Notes: generated from the sequence alone by a model not told the origin. A stretch of 64,000 bases of DNA from an uncultured Rhodopila sp. (GCA_903851415.1 CAINOE010000051.1:40387-104386), one strand, 5' to 3'; counted from the stretch's first letter, positions 23,777 through 34,054 are shown. A program made the numbers and translations.

Positions 23777-25290
23777 TCGAGCCAGGCCTGTTGAAAGCGT
23801 TCCGGCGCGAACTCGTTGCAGTCGCGCTGCTGATTATTCCGCCGCTGCTGCTGATCCCGCTGGGCGCCCTATGGCTGTTCGAGCGCGGCGGCACCCTGGC
23901 ATTCCTCGCGATCGGCCTGGTGTGCGCAACGATCGCCGGGCTTATCATGCTGCTTGGTAAACGAAAGCCGGCCGCCCCGCGGGAAGCCATCGAAACCCCC
24001 GCCGACTGGCCGGAGCGCGAACGCGAGGCGTTCGAAAAGATAGAACGTTTCTCGCGTGAGACACCCGCGCTGTCGTTCACAAGCCAGGCCGAGGCCATCG
24101 ATGTGGCGCGCCGCACCGTCGATATCGTCGCCCGGCACTACCGGCCCGATGCTGCCAGTCCGCTGACCGCGTTCACGATGCCGGAGGCGCTGCTGTCGCT
24201 GGAATCCGTGGCGGGGCGGCTGCGGCGCGGCTTGCTGCTGGCGGTGCCGCTGTCCGACCGTCTGACCGTCAGCCAGTTGCTCTGGCTGTCCGCCTCGGCG
24301 GAGAAGGCCGGACGGCTGGGGGAGACAGTCCAGAGCCTGTATAACCTGTATCGGATGGCCCGGCCCGTCATCAACCCGGCGGGGTCGATCATGGCCGAGG
24401 TCCGCGGGATCATCCAGGACGAGCTGCTGACCTCCGCCAAGGCCGGCCTGAAGAGCCGCCTGACCCGCCTGCTGGTCATCGAGGTCGGCCGATCGGCGGT
24501 GGAACTGTATTCCGGGAGGATGCGGCTGGACCCGGCCGAATTGTCGCAAGCCGCCGCGGCGGCCGCGCGGGAGGGCGATGCGAAACCGGCGGCTCCGCCC
24601 GCGCCGCTGCGCCTGCTGATCGCCGGACAGAGCAACGCCGGCAAATCCAGCCTGATCAATGCGCTCGCCCGCAGCATCGTTGCACAGGTGACGCCGCTTC
24701 CGGGGCCGCCCGGCTTCGCCTGCTTCGAGGCGGTCGATCCAGCCGAACAGACCTGCATTCTGGTCGATGCGCCCGGACTTTCCGCCGCACCCGGCGCGAT
24801 CGAGGCGCTGACAGCGGAAGCAGCGAAAGCGGATGCCGTGCTGTGGACGGTCAGCGCGGTTCAGGCGGCGCGCGAGACCGATGTCCGGGGATTGCGCGCG
24901 TTTCGCGCGGCGTTCGAGACAAGGTCCGATCTGAACCGGCCACCGCTGCTGTGCGTCGTGACTCATATCGACCAGTTGCGCCCGTTCGCGGAGTGGGATC
25001 CGCCGTACGATGTGGCTGCCCCGCCCGGCCCGAAGGCGCGATCCATCCGCGCCGCCATGGACGCCATCGCGCTCGATCTTGGGATTCCGGTCGCCAGCGT
25101 CGTTCCGGTGTCCCTGGCGCCGGATCGCGAGGCGTACAATGTTGACGCGCTGCGGCTCCGCATCGGCGAATCGCTTCCGGCGGCGCGCTATGCGCAACTT
25201 TCCAGGACGTATGCGCGGGATGCGCGAGGCGGATGGTGGCGCGATGTTGCGCGGCTTTATCACGGCGTCAGGACGATTATCGCAGGTTGA
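23773..25290 (+). CDS. Membrane-anchored P-loop GTPase, partner of upstream GTPase
   Basis: 505 residues. Two N-terminal membrane helices (about residues 14-34 and 41-62) are followed by a helical region and a C-terminal G domain: G1 GQSNAGKSS (285-293), G3 DAPG (332-335), G4 THID (397-400). The Era/Obg-like G domain at the C-terminus, anchored through the N-terminus, is the reverse topology of its neighbour. ATGA overlap with the upstream gene indicates a stoichiometric pair. I do not know a characterised homologue. Its 3' end overlaps the convergent deacetylase gene by 14 nt. Confidence 0.75.
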   Translation: MIEPGLLKAFRRELVAVALLIIPPLLLIPLGALWLFERGGTLAFLAIGLVCATIAGLIMLLGKRKPAAPREAIETPADWPEREREAFEKIERFSRETPALSFTSQAEAIDVARRTVDIVARHYRPDAASPLTAFTMPEALLSLESVAGRLRRGLLLAVPLSDRLTVSQLLWLSASAEKAGRLGETVQSLYNLYRMARPVINPAGSIMAEVRGIIQDELLTSAKAGLKSRLTRLLVIEVGRSAVELYSGRMRLDPAELSQAAAAAAREGDAKPAAPPAPLRLLIAGQSNAGKSSLINALARSIVAQVTPLPGPPGFACFEAVDPAEQTCILVDAPGLSAAPGAIEALTAEAAKADAVLWTVSAVQAARETDVRGLRAFRAAFETRSDLNRPPLLCVVTHIDQLRPFAEWDPPYDVAAPPGPKARSIRAAMDAIALDLGIPVASVVPVSLAPDREAYNVDALRLRIGESLPAARYAQLSRTYARDARGGWWRDVARLYHGVRTIIAG

Positions 25291-26359
25291 CCCCGGGGCG
25301 GGTTGAAAGCGGAGATTGCGTGGGCAGCGTCCCCGCCAACAACCGGTCGTGCAGTTCGCGTGCCGTCATGAACACGCCGCCCAGTTCGCCGCTGAAGAAA
25401 CTGAGATATCCCGCGAGCCGATGGAGGAACTCCGCCAAGTCGCGGCGACTGCGGACATAGGGTGTATGGCCGGGATCGAGCGACGGACTGTGGTAGCTCA
25501 GGGTGAAAATCCGCTCGCCGCGTCCCAGCAATGCACGCGTCAGCCGGCGCATCGCCGCCAGATCGGACCGTTCCGGCGATAGCGTGATGCGCTCCAGCAG
25601 GCCGGTTCGCGCCAGCATGCCGGCGGCGCGAACGGCGCTGAAAGGTGGATCTGCGGACCTCATGTAGATCTCAGGCATCCGGCTTGCGAGCAAGCCGGTC
25701 AGGGCACGGGTGACCGGCAGCTCCAGAATCCGGCGACTGTTGCCAAACCAAAACGGCCCGTAGTCGAAGGTGGAGAAGTCGGGGCCGCCGCAGGCGGTAT
25801 ACCGCGTCCGCGGGATCAGGCTGGTGTCGACGAGAAATCCTGCGTCCTGCAGCAGCGCGCCGGTGGACGGTCCAAAACCGTACCGGCCCGCCTTGTAGAC
25901 GGTCGGCTGCAGATTGAACTTGTCACGTATCGCCTCACACAACCGGAGAAGCTTTTCACGCTCCAGAGCCCTTGGCAGGTTGCCGGGAAAGGACAGGCGT
26001 TCCTCATTGCCGCCTTCGAACGGGGGGGTCACCCACGGATGCAGTTGGGCGCCGATATCGCAAAGTCCGTCCCCGAGCAGGCCGCGCAACACATCCACCG
26101 CGCCCGCATCGGACGCGACCGGATAGGTGACCAGATAGGTCGGCCTGGCATCATGCCGGGAAAATGCCTCATGCGCGCGGATCTGGTGGCGGATCGAAGA
26201 GGTGGTGTGACCCCGCGCCGAAGTCGGTCCGCCCCATTGGAATTCCTCTTCGGCATCGACGATGATGCACAGGACCGGTGCCCCCGCGGGCAAGCGGATT
26301 GGCTCCGCCCCGGGAAACAGCAAGCCAGGATCGGCTTCCTGGTTCGGCAGCGGACGCAT
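25277..26359 (-). CDS. WalW-like polysaccharide deacetylase-family protein
   Basis: 360 residues from the ATG at 26359; a TTG at 26398 could extend it. NodB-type catalytic fold: the VDAEEEFQW segment carries the catalytic acid and metal Asp, DIGAQLHPWVTPPF carries the His ligand, and SYHSPSL near the C-terminus carries the His of the last motif. It resembles WalW-type proteins encoded with cell-wall or exopolysaccharide loci. No signal peptide is visible, so it may act on cytoplasmic or lipid-linked sugars. Lies downstream of the ABC transporter operon; a promoter-like sequence lies just upstream. Confidence 0.75.
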   Translation of the reverse strand: MRPLPNQEADPGLLFPGAEPIRLPAGAPVLCIIVDAEEEFQWGGPTSARGHTTSSIRHQIRAHEAFSRHDARPTYLVTYPVASDAGAVDVLRGLLGDGLCDIGAQLHPWVTPPFEGGNEERLSFPGNLPRALEREKLLRLCEAIRDKFNLQPTVYKAGRYGFGPSTGALLQDAGFLVDTSLIPRTRYTACGGPDFSTFDYGPFWFGNSRRILELPVTRALTGLLASRMPEIYMRSADPPFSAVRAAGMLARTGLLERITLSPERSDLAAMRRLTRALLGRGERIFTLSYHSPSLDPGHTPYVRSRRDLAEFLHRLAGYLSFFSGELGGVFMTARELHDRLLAGTLPTQSPLSTRPGVNLR

Positions 26360-26441
26360 GGTCTTGCAAGGCTCCCGGGTACGCCAAGGTGCCGGCAAAG
26401 ACCGGCCAATCCGGATTTAAGCGGACCTGTTACAGTTTGAA

Positions 26442-26469
26442 AGTATAATCTACACAGTGAGAGGAACAA
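26442..26469 (-). promoter_or_regulatory. Candidate sigma-70 promoter for the deacetylase gene
   Basis: On the minus strand, TTGTTC (26469-26464) and TATACT (26447-26442) are separated by 16 bp, within and just beyond the 3' end of the ABC gene. This would give a leader of about 75 nt. Confidence 0.4.
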
Positions 26470-27460
26470 CCTGCTCCTCCGGTGCCTCATCGAGATGGCA
26501 GGCAGACAGGTGCATATCGGCAATCAGCCGCAAAACCGGCTCCTGCGCGCGGCAACGGTCGAACGCATAGGCGCACCGCGTATGGAAGCGGCAGCCGGAG
26601 GGCGGGTTGATCGGGCTGGGCACATCCCCGGTCAGGATAATCCGCTGGCGTTTCGCCGTAGGATCGGGAACCGGGACGGCCGATAGCAAAGCGCGCGTGT
26701 AGGGATGGTGCGGCCGGGCGAACAGGCTGCGGCGGTCCGCCAGTTCGACGATCTTGCCCAGGTACATTACTGCCACGCGGTGGGTCAGATGCTCCACCGT
26801 CGCCAGGTCGTGGCTGATGAACAGCAGCGCCAGGCCAAGCTCATCCTGCAAATCGGCCAGCAGGTTGATGATCTGCGCCTTGACCGAAACGTCGAGCGCC
26901 GACACCGCCTCATCGCAGATGATCAGGTCCGCCCCCGGCGCCAGCGCCCGGGCGATGCCGATGCGCTGCCGCTGGCCGCCGGAAAATTCGTGCGGAAACC
27001 GGTTGATCGCCTCGCGCGGCAGCCGGACCTTGTCCATCAGCGCCCCGACCCTGGCGGTCAGGTCGCGCCGCCCGCTCGCCATGCCGAAATTGATCAGCGG
27101 TTCGGCGAGGATGTCACGCACCCTCATGCGCGGGTTGAGGCTGCTGAACGGGTCCTGAAAGACCACCTGCACCCGTTTGCGCATCGCCCGCAGCCGACCG
27201 GCGCGCATGGTGTCGATGCGTTCACCGTCGAGGTAGACCTCGCCGTCCGTCAGCCTGAACAGGCGCAGGATCGCGCGGCCGACGGTGGATTTGCCGCAGC
27301 CGGATTCGCCCACCAGCGACAGGGTTTCGCCGCGCTGGATGCTGAAGGTGACTCCGTCCACGGCGTAGACCCGGCCCGTTTCCCGCCCGAACAACCCGCC
27401 ATGGATAGGGAAATGCTTCTTGAGGCCGTTCACCTCCAGCAGCGGGACGTCCGCTTTCAC
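26450..27460 (-). CDS. Peptide/opine ABC transporter ATP-binding protein (DppF/OppF type)
   Basis: 336 residues from GTG 27460, which overlaps the stop of the preceding ATPase gene as GTGA. Walker [10 protein letters not shown], signature [10 protein letters not shown], Walker [14 protein letters not shown] and H-loop ISHDLATV are all intact. The C-terminal oligopeptide-transporter domain ([16 protein letters not shown]) carries four Cys typical of DppD/DppF-type iron-sulfur or metal binding. Pairs with the next ATPase to power uptake through the two permeases upstream. Confidence 0.93.
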   Translation of the reverse strand: MKADVPLLEVNGLKKHFPIHGGLFGRETGRVYAVDGVTFSIQRGETLSLVGESGCGKSTVGRAILRLFRLTDGEVYLDGERIDTMRAGRLRAMRKRVQVVFQDPFSSLNPRMRVRDILAEPLINFGMASGRRDLTARVGALMDKVRLPREAINRFPHEFSGGQRQRIGIARALAPGADLIICDEAVSALDVSVKAQIINLLADLQDELGLALLFISHDLATVEHLTHRVAVMYLGKIVELADRRSLFARPHHPYTRALLSAVPVPDPTAKRQRIILTGDVPSPINPPSGCRFHTRCAYAFDRCRAQEPVLRLIADMHLSACHLDEAPEEQVVPLTV

Positions 27461-28446
27461 GCGGCCACCGTCTGTCCGGCGTAATGGCAGGCAACGCGGT
27501 GGGCGGGACCCTTGACCTCGATCGCCGGGGCGATGCGGCGGCAAGCGTCGGTGGCCATGGGGCAGCGCCCGGCGAAGGCGCAGCCGGTAATGGGCTTGCG
27601 CAGGCTTGGGACCTGCCCGGCGATCTCCGGCAACCTGGCGCGGCCGTTCGCAGCGAGCGAGGAACCCAGCTTCGGCATCGCTCCGAGCAGGCCGCGCGTG
27701 TACGGATGCATCGGCCGGGCGAAGATTTCGCCGGCGGGGGCCTCCTCGACCTTGCGTCCGGCGTACATCACCACCACCCGTTGCGCCATCTCGGCGACGA
27801 CGCCCAGATCGTGAGTGATCAGCATGATGGCGGACCCCATGCGGGTTTTCAGGTCGCGCATCAGGTCGAGGATCTGCGCCTGGATGGTGACATCCAGCGC
27901 CGTCGTCGGCTCGTCGGCGATCAGCAGCTTCGGGTTGCAGGCCAGCGCCATGGCGATCATCACCCGCTGCCGCATGCCGCCGGACAGTTGGTGCGGGTAT
28001 TCATGCACCCGCCGCGCCGGCGCCGGGATGCCCACCAGGGTCAGCATCTCGACCGCTTTGGCCTCGGCGGCGCGGGCGTTCATGCCCTGGTGCAGCCGGA
28101 CCGTTTCGCCGATTTGCCGCCCGACCGTCAGCACCGGGTTCAGGCTGGTCATCGGCTCCTGGAAGATCATCGAGATCGCGTTGCCGCGGATCCGACGCAT
28201 CTCCTGCTCCGACAGCTTCATCAGGTCGCGGCCCTGGAAGCGGATGCTGCCGGCGATCCGGCCCGGCGGCTGCTGGATCAGGCGCAGGATCGACATCGAG
28301 GTGACCGACTTGCCGCAGCCGGATTCGCCGACGATGCCGACGGTCTCGCCGGCCTCGATGTGGAATGAAAGGCCCTCCACCGCGCGGACCACGCCGTCCG
28401 GCGTGCCGAAATGGGTCTGCAGGTTCTCGACTTCGAGCAGTGCCAT
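27457..28446 (-). CDS. Peptide/opine ABC transporter ATP-binding protein (DppD/OppD type)
   Basis: 329 residues. Walker [11 protein letters not shown]-loop [15 protein letters not shown], signature [10 protein letters not shown], Walker [14 protein letters not shown], switch His in LITHDLGVV. The C-terminal domain [18 protein letters not shown] has the Cys cluster of this family. Five nucleotides separate its start from the end of the permease gene. Second ATPase of a heterodimeric ABC motor. Confidence 0.93.
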   Translation of the reverse strand: MALLEVENLQTHFGTPDGVVRAVEGLSFHIEAGETVGIVGESGCGKSVTSMSILRLIQQPPGRIAGSIRFQGRDLMKLSEQEMRRIRGNAISMIFQEPMTSLNPVLTVGRQIGETVRLHQGMNARAAEAKAVEMLTLVGIPAPARRVHEYPHQLSGGMRQRVMIAMALACNPKLLIADEPTTALDVTIQAQILDLMRDLKTRMGSAIMLITHDLGVVAEMAQRVVVMYAGRKVEEAPAGEIFARPMHPYTRGLLGAMPKLGSSLAANGRARLPEIAGQVPSLRKPITGCAFAGRCPMATDACRRIAPAIEVKGPAHRVACHYAGQTVAA

Positions 28447-28451
28447 CGTGG

Positions 28452-29354
28452 CTACAGCCGCTTCGCCAGGCGCGGATCGAGCGCGTCGCGCAACCCGTCG
28501 CCCAGCAGGTTCACGGCGAGGACGGTAACGGACAGGAAGATCGCCGGGAAGAAGACGATATAGGGCTTCACCTGCCACAGCGCCCGGCCCTCGGCCATGA
28601 TGTTCCCCCAGCTCGGGACGGTGGGCGGCGTGCCGGCGCCGATGAACGACAAGGTCGCCTCGGTGATCATCGCGGAGGCGCAGATGAACGTCGCCTGCAC
28701 CATCAGCGGCGCCAGCGTGTTGGGCAGGATGTGCTTGCGGATGATGGCCGGGACGGTGGTGCCGGAGGCGATGGCGGCCTCGACATACGGTTGTTCGCGC
28801 AGCGACAGCACCACGCCGCGCACGAGGCGGGAGACCCGGGGGAACTCGGCGATGCTGATGGCGATGATGACGTTCTGAACGGAGGCGCGGGTCAGGGCCA
28901 TCAGCGCGATGGCCAGCAAAATCGGCGGGATTGACATCAACCCATCCATCGCCCGCATGATCAGCCCATCCAGGCCGCGGATGAAGCCGGATACGAGGCC
29001 GATGAACGTGCCCAGGACCGATGCGAACACCGCCACCGCAAACCCGACGATCAGGGAAACGCGCGACCCGTACATCACCCGCGAATAGACATCCCGGCCG
29101 AGCATGTCGGTGCCGAACCAGTACAACGCCGACGGTTCGCGCGTGCGCTTCGCCGGGGCCAGCGCCGTCGGGTCCTTCGTGCCGAGATAGGGCGCGAAGA
29201 TCGCGATGAAGATCATGGCCCCGACCAGCACGCCGCCAACGGCGATGGCCGGGTGGCGGTAGATGAATCCCGTGATCCGGCCGCGCTGCTTCGCCTCCGG
29301 CAGGATGGCCGGGAGGTCCGGCGCGGCGGCAAAATCGGGCGTGGTGACGCTCAA
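28452..29354 (-). CDS. Peptide/opine ABC transporter permease (DppC type)
   Basis: 300 residues with an N-terminal OppC extension and six membrane helices; the EAA-loop is [20 protein letters not shown]. The start is TTG 29354, overlapping the dppB-like stop as TTGA, with a strong GAGGA ribosome site 8 nt before it. N-terminal residues [18 protein letters not shown] are cytoplasmic. The [19 protein letters not shown] motif is the DppC hallmark. Confidence 0.93.
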   Translation of the reverse strand: MSVTTPDFAAAPDLPAILPEAKQRGRITGFIYRHPAIAVGGVLVGAMIFIAIFAPYLGTKDPTALAPAKRTREPSALYWFGTDMLGRDVYSRVMYGSRVSLIVGFAVAVFASVLGTFIGLVSGFIRGLDGLIMRAMDGLMSIPPILLAIALMALTRASVQNVIIAISIAEFPRVSRLVRGVVLSLREQPYVEAAIASGTTVPAIIRKHILPNTLAPLMVQATFICASAMITEATLSFIGAGTPPTVPSWGNIMAEGRALWQVKPYIVFFPAIFLSVTVLAVNLLGDGLRDALDPRLAKRL

Positions 29355-30292
29355 TAGCGGATCCTCGGGTCGAACAGCGTGTAGAGCAGGTCAACGCCCA
29401 GGTTGACGAGCACATAGACGAAACTGAACAGCAGCACGACGCCCTGGATCACCGGGTAGTCGCGCCGCAGAATGGCATCGACGGTGAGGCGGCCGAGGCC
29501 GGGGATGGCGAACACGCTCTCGGTCACCACCGCCCCGCCGATCAGCGTCGCGAAGCCGATGCCGACGATGGTGACGATGGGCACCGCGGCGTTCTTCAGC
29601 GCGTGGACGAACAGCATGCCGCTCTGGCCGACGCCCTTGGCTTTCGCCGTGCGGATATAGTCCTGCGACAGCACGTCCAACATCGTCGCGCGGGTTATGC
29701 GGGCAATCAGCGCCATGTAGACGAGGCCAAGCGCCACCGAGGGCAGGATCAGGTTGCGCAGGAACGGGACCAGGCCCTGATCGATCGAGGTGAACCCCTG
29801 CACCGGCAGCCAGTCGAGACGAAGCGCAAATACATACGCCAATACATAGCCGATGACGAAGACCGGCGTGGAGAACCCGAGCACCGCGGTCATCATCACC
29901 GCGCGGTCGATCCAGGAGCCATGCTTCCAGGCCGCGACCACACCCATCGGGATGGCCAGGGTCAGCGACAGGATCAGGGTCAGCGTCATCAGCGACAATG
30001 TCGGCTCGATCCGCTGCGCGATCATGTGGCTGACCGGCAGGTTGGTGAAGATCGAGGTGCCGAGGTCGCCCTGCAGGATATGCCAGAACCAGTCGAAGAA
30101 CCGCACCAGGAAGGGCCGATCGAGCCCGAGCGAGGCGCGGATGCGGTCGACGTCGGCGGGGGTTGCCTGGTCGCCGGCGATGATCGCCGCGGGGTCGCCG
30201 GGGGCGATATACAGCAGGCTGAACACGAACAGCGCGACGAGGAGGACGACGGGGATGGTGGAGGCGATCCGGCGGGCGATGTAGGCCAACAT
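29351..30292 (-). CDS. Peptide/opine ABC transporter permease (DppB type)
   Basis: 313 residues, six membrane helices. Starts [20 protein letters not shown], with [10 protein letters not shown] and [14 protein letters not shown] typical of DppB. EAA-loop region [20 protein letters not shown]. Follows the binding-protein gene after a 170-bp gap that holds palindromic copy B, which could set binding protein above permease in expression. Confidence 0.93.
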   Translation of the reverse strand: MLAYIARRIASTIPVVLLVALFVFSLLYIAPGDPAAIIAGDQATPADVDRIRASLGLDRPFLVRFFDWFWHILQGDLGTSIFTNLPVSHMIAQRIEPTLSLMTLTLILSLTLAIPMGVVAAWKHGSWIDRAVMMTAVLGFSTPVFVIGYVLAYVFALRLDWLPVQGFTSIDQGLVPFLRNLILPSVALGLVYMALIARITRATMLDVLSQDYIRTAKAKGVGQSGMLFVHALKNAAVPIVTIVGIGFATLIGGAVVTESVFAIPGLGRLTVDAILRRDYPVIQGVVLLFSFVYVLVNLGVDLLYTLFDPRIRY

Positions 30293-30373
30293 CTAGGGGC
30301 GGGGTCCGGTGGCCGGGCGGTCAGCGCGATGCTGAAGTGTCGAGAACGGGTATGGCCGGGACGTTGCTCTCTC

Positions 30374-30455
30374 CTCGTCATGGCCCGGCTCGTCCGGGCC
30401 ACCTGTCGCGGCACGTGCTGGTATAGGTGGCCCGGACGAGCCGGGCCATGACGAG
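30374..30455. repeat. Palindromic element copy B
   Basis: 31-bp perfect arms (30374-30404 and 30425-30455) with a 20-nt loop GTCGCGGCACGTGCTGGTAT. It lies 8 bp after the binding-protein stop (on the minus strand) and before the permease genes. In mRNA it would be a very stable hairpin. Confidence 0.85.
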
Positions 30456-30462
30456 TCTGGCC

Positions 30463-32058
30463 TCACGCCTTGGTCACATCCCAGAACACCGGGAACGGCG
30501 CCTTCACCACGCCGGCCAGGTTCTTCCGCCACGCCTGATAGCCTTTGAAGAACCCCGTTGGCACATACACGACATGGTCCATCGCGGCCTTGTTCAGCTC
30601 GGCGATCGCCTGCTTCTCCGCCGCCAGGTTCGGAGCGTCGTACCAGGCCGCGATCTTGTCCTGCACCACATCCGATTTCGGCCAGCCGAACCAGGCGGCC
30701 GGCCCGCTGCAATCCAGCGGCAGATACGGCGCGGGATTTACGCAATCGGCGCCCGCATGCCAGGTATGGAAAATGTTCCAGCCGCCCTCGGACGGCGGGT
30801 CCTTTTTCGCCCGCCGCTGTCCGACCGTGCCCCAATCCAGCGCCTGGTACTGCACGTTGACCCCGATGCGCTTCAGCAGATCGGCCGTCACGTCGCCTTG
30901 CGCCTTGATGATGGGAACGTCCGTGGCGACCAGCAGCACCACCGGCTCGTTCCTGTAGCCCGAGTCTGCCAGCAACTTCTTCGCCAGGTCGTAGTCGCGC
31001 CTGCCCTTCAACGCCTCGCCGCCGAACTCCGTGTACAGAGGCGTATCCGGCGTGAAGAACCCCGGCAGCGTCTTCCACAGCGATTGGTCGTCGCCGACGA
31101 CCGCGCTCATGTAGTCTTCCTGGCTCACCGCGATCTGCACCGCGCGGCGGGCGCGCACGTCGTTGAACGGGGGATACAGATGGTTGATCCGGAACGAGCC
31201 GATATTCCCCAGCCGATCGGCGATATCCACCGCAACGTCCGGGCTCTGCCGCAGCAGCGGCACCAGGTCCGGCAGCGGCGTCTCCCACCAATCCACCTCC
31301 CCGTTTTGCAGCGCGGCGGAGGCGGTGGCGCCGTCGGGAACGATCTGCCACTCGATCCGCTCGAAATGCATCCGCTTACCGCCGGACAGCCAGTCCGCTT
31401 TCTCCGCGCGTGGCACGTAGCCGCCGAAGCGCTCGAAAACGGCCTTCGCTCCGGGCACCCATTCGTCTTTCCTGAAACGCATCGGGCCGGAGCCGACATA
31501 CTCGCTGATCTGCCTGTACGGGTCGGTTGCGGCGATCCGCTCCGGCATGATGAACAAAGTGGGCGTGCTGCTTTTGCCCAGCGCGAACAGCATTTTAGGG
31601 TAGGGCTGGTTGAGGCGGAAGCGGAAGCTCCGGTCGTCCACCGCCTCCAGCGCATCGAGGCGCTTCTTGATCACCCCGCCCATCGTCGCGTCGCGCGCCA
31701 TCCAGCGGCTGACGCTCGCGACCGCATCTTTGGCCAGCACCGGCTCGCCGTCGTGGAATTTCAGCCCTGGCCGCAGCCTGAAGGTCCAGGTCTTCAGGTC
31801 GGCGCTGGCCTCGTGGCTTTCCACCATCTGCGGCTGCGGCTGCAGCCTTTCGTTCACGCCATACAGCATGTCCCAGATCAGCAGCGAGCCGTTGCGCACG
31901 ACGTACTGCGTGGTCCAGATCGGGTCGAGGTTGGCAAGATTGGCTTGCGGGATGAAGCGCAGGGTCTTGCTGTCGGCCGCCAGGGACAGGCGGGGCGCCG
32001 CCAGGGCGCCGGTTGCCGCTGCCGCGGCCGTGGTCAGAAAACCCCGTCGATCGATCAT
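30463..32058 (-). CDS. Tat-exported ABC transporter substrate-binding protein, SBP family 5
   Basis: 531 residues from ATG 32058. Twin-arginine signal (DRRGFLTTAAAAATGALAAP) with a likely cleavage near SLAADS. Mature domain is the peptide/opine/nickel type: TWTFRLRPGLKFHDGEPVLA is the classic family-5 motif, and FRINHLYPPFNDVRARRAVQ follows. It delivers ligand to the permease-ATPase complex encoded downstream. Cargo (peptides, opines or another solute) cannot be decided by sequence. An AGGA site lies 9 nt before the ATG. Confidence 0.92.
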   Translation of the reverse strand: MIDRRGFLTTAAAAATGALAAPRLSLAADSKTLRFIPQANLANLDPIWTTQYVVRNGSLLIWDMLYGVNERLQPQPQMVESHEASADLKTWTFRLRPGLKFHDGEPVLAKDAVASVSRWMARDATMGGVIKKRLDALEAVDDRSFRFRLNQPYPKMLFALGKSSTPTLFIMPERIAATDPYRQISEYVGSGPMRFRKDEWVPGAKAVFERFGGYVPRAEKADWLSGGKRMHFERIEWQIVPDGATASAALQNGEVDWWETPLPDLVPLLRQSPDVAVDIADRLGNIGSFRINHLYPPFNDVRARRAVQIAVSQEDYMSAVVGDDQSLWKTLPGFFTPDTPLYTEFGGEALKGRRDYDLAKKLLADSGYRNEPVVLLVATDVPIIKAQGDVTADLLKRIGVNVQYQALDWGTVGQRRAKKDPPSEGGWNIFHTWHAGADCVNPAPYLPLDCSGPAAWFGWPKSDVVQDKIAAWYDAPNLAAEKQAIAELNKAAMDHVVYVPTGFFKGYQAWRKNLAGVVKAPFPVFWDVTKA

Positions 32059-32357
32059 CAGCACCGTTCCTGTTCATGTGGCTGAAGCGTCATGCCGTCT
32101 CAATACCATGACACAAGACAATCTGCCCCGCCGGGGGCCAATTGCCGGGTGGATGTCCTTCCCTGCTGACTGGATGCTCAAACCCCGGGCAAAGCGGCCT
32201 CAACGTTGGCACGATAAGCGGATGAACCGCCATAGGGCCGGGGCGAAATGAACGCAACGTCATCCAAAGGCGCCCGGCTGCACCGGCCCGGGACCTTGCG
32301 GTGCAAGGACGCCGGACGCGGCGAGCGTGGCCACGCGGGCGGTCTGCACCCGGCCGA
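32059..32357. other. Intergenic stretch upstream of the transporter operon
   Basis: About 300 bp between the binding-protein start and the end of the HmoA-like gene. It must hold the transporter promoter. A small CCTTG/CAAGG hairpin occurs near 32295, possibly ending the HmoA-like transcript. No open frame here looks real. Confidence 0.4.
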
Positions 32358-32669
32358 TCACTCCACGGTCTGTATGACTTCGAATCCCTCGAACTCCGGG
32401 TGCCCGAGATACAGCGGCTTGTTCCCGCCGGCGCCGCGATGCGCCTGGCGGAACGCCTCCGACGTGGTCCAGGCCTCAAACGCGGCCTTGTCGTCCCAGA
32501 TCGTGTGCGACGAATACAGCACATGATCCTCCCGCACCGGGCCGCGCAGCAGGTGGAAAGATCCGAATCCGGGCACGCCGCGCAGATGCGAATCGCGGGA
32601 CGTCCAGACCTCCTCGAAGGCGGCTTCGGAGCCGGGCAGGACCTTGAAGCGGTTCATGGCTATGTACAT
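32358..32669 (-). CDS. HmoA/IsdG-like antibiotic-biosynthesis-monooxygenase domain protein
   Basis: 103 residues of the ferredoxin-like ABM fold. Begins MYIAMNRFKVLPGSEAAFEE, then SRDSHLRGVPGFGSFHLLRG, and ends HPEFEGFEVIQTVE. The arrangement and the HxxAxEAW-like segment (DDKAAFEAWTTSEAFRQAH, cut here) match HmoA-type haem-degrading monooxygenases. The haem-ligand His is a candidate in SHLRG or in FRQAH. Divergent from the MFS gene with an 83-bp gap. Haem degradation is a family-based suggestion. Confidence 0.8.
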   Translation of the reverse strand: MYIAMNRFKVLPGSEAAFEEVWTSRDSHLRGVPGFGSFHLLRGPVREDHVLYSSHTIWDDKAAFEAWTTSEAFRQAHRGAGGNKPLYLGHPEFEGFEVIQTVE

Positions 32670-32752
32670 CGGCGGTTTCCTTGTCTCATCCGATCGGGGA
32701 CTTTGGGTCAATCCATGCTATCACAAGCCGATCGGCCGGAAAGGACCAAGGG

Positions 32753-34054
32753 ATGGCTGCGCCGTTGAGCGAACTGATTTGGTCCAGGCGGCTCTGGCCG
32801 CTGACTGTGGCGCAGTCCTGCGGCGCGCTGAACGACAACCTGGTGAAGAACGCCATGATCGTCCTGGCGATCTTCCAGCTTGGCATCGGCGGCGCGGGGC
32901 TGTCGGCGCTGGCGGGCGCGCTGTTCATCGCCCCCTACATCCTGCTCTCCGCCACCGCCGGCAAACTGGCCGATCGGCTTTCGAAACCGCGGCTGGTGGT
33001 GATTTACAAGGGGATGGAGGTCGTCTTGATGACCGCCGCCGCGGCCGCGTTCCTGTTCGCCAGCGTGCCGGCGCTGCTCGCGGTGCTTGTCGGCCTCGGC
33101 GTCCAGGCGGCGCTGTTCGGGCCGGTGAAATACGGCGTGCTGCCGGAGTATCTGGCCGACGGCGAACTGCTCGCCGGCAACGGCGTGATAGAGGCGACCA
33201 CGTTCGTGTCCATTGTCTGCGGCTCGGTGGCGGGCGGCGGGTTGATCCTGCTGGACTCCGGTGCGGCCGTGGTGGGCGCGACGGGTATCGCGCTGGCGCT
33301 TGTCGGACTGTTCGGGGCGCTGCGCATGCCCGCATTGCCGCCGGCGGACCCCGGGCTGCGGCCGGGCTGGAACATCCCGATGGAGACATGGCTTGTTGTC
33401 GCGGCAGCGCGGGCGGTGCGCCCGATCTGGCTGTCCGTGCTGGGGCTATCCTGGTTCTGGGTGATGGGCGCGACCTTGATGACCGAGTTCCCGGTCGTCG
33501 CCCGCGACACCATGCAGGCGGGCGGCAGCGTGCTGACCTTGCTTCTCGCGGTGTTTGCCGTCGGCGTCGGCATCGGCTCCATCGGCTGCGCGCGGCTCCT
33601 GCACGGTCAGGTCTCCGCCCGGCTGACGCCGATCGCCGCGGTGGGGATATCGCTGTTCTGCTGGGATTTTGCCACCGCGGCGGCGGGCGCGCACGGGCTG
33701 GTCTCCGCCCGGGCGGTGCTGGCGGCGCCGGCAGGGTGGCGAATGCTGCTCGATCTGATGCTGCTGGCGGTGTGCGGCGGGGTGTTCTCGGTGCCGCTTT
33801 ACGCGATCATCCAGGAGACGGCGGCGCCGGCGCAGCGGTCGAGGATGATCGCGGCGAACAACATCATGAACGCCCTGTTCATGGTCGCGGGTTCCGCCTC
33901 CGCGGCGGGGCTGGCCGGCATCGGGTTGGACGCGCCGGGCGTGCTGCGGGTGGCGGCCGTGGCGAACCTTTTTGCGGCGGGTTTGATATTCGCCGCGTTC
34001 CGGGGAATCCGGGTGGTTTCATACCGGGAAGCGGTCGCGCCCGAAGCCGAGTAG
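32753..34054 (+). CDS. MFS transporter related to lysophospholipid transporter LplT
   Basis: 433 residues, about 12 membrane helices. N-terminal WPLTVAQSCGALNDNLVKNA is the motif seen in LplT and the MFS half of acyltransferase fusions, followed by GKLADRLSKPR (MFS motif A) and LFGPVKYGVLPEYL. Members flip lysophospholipids across the inner membrane. Unlike many relatives it is not fused to PlsC or AAS domains. ATG 32753 has AAGGACCAAGGG before it. Its 3' end overlaps the convergent HAD gene by 36 nt. Confidence 0.8.
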   Translation: MAAPLSELIWSRRLWPLTVAQSCGALNDNLVKNAMIVLAIFQLGIGGAGLSALAGALFIAPYILLSATAGKLADRLSKPRLVVIYKGMEVVLMTAAAAAFLFASVPALLAVLVGLGVQAALFGPVKYGVLPEYLADGELLAGNGVIEATTFVSIVCGSVAGGGLILLDSGAAVVGATGIALALVGLFGALRMPALPPADPGLRPGWNIPMETWLVVAAARAVRPIWLSVLGLSWFWVMGATLMTEFPVVARDTMQAGGSVLTLLLAVFAVGVGIGSIGCARLLHGQVSARLTPIAAVGISLFCWDFATAAAGAHGLVSARAVLAAPAGWRMLLDLMLLAVCGGVFSVPLYAIIQETAAPAQRSRMIAANNIMNALFMVAGSASAAGLAGIGLDAPGVLRVAAVANLFAAGLIFAAFRGIRVVSYREAVAPEAE

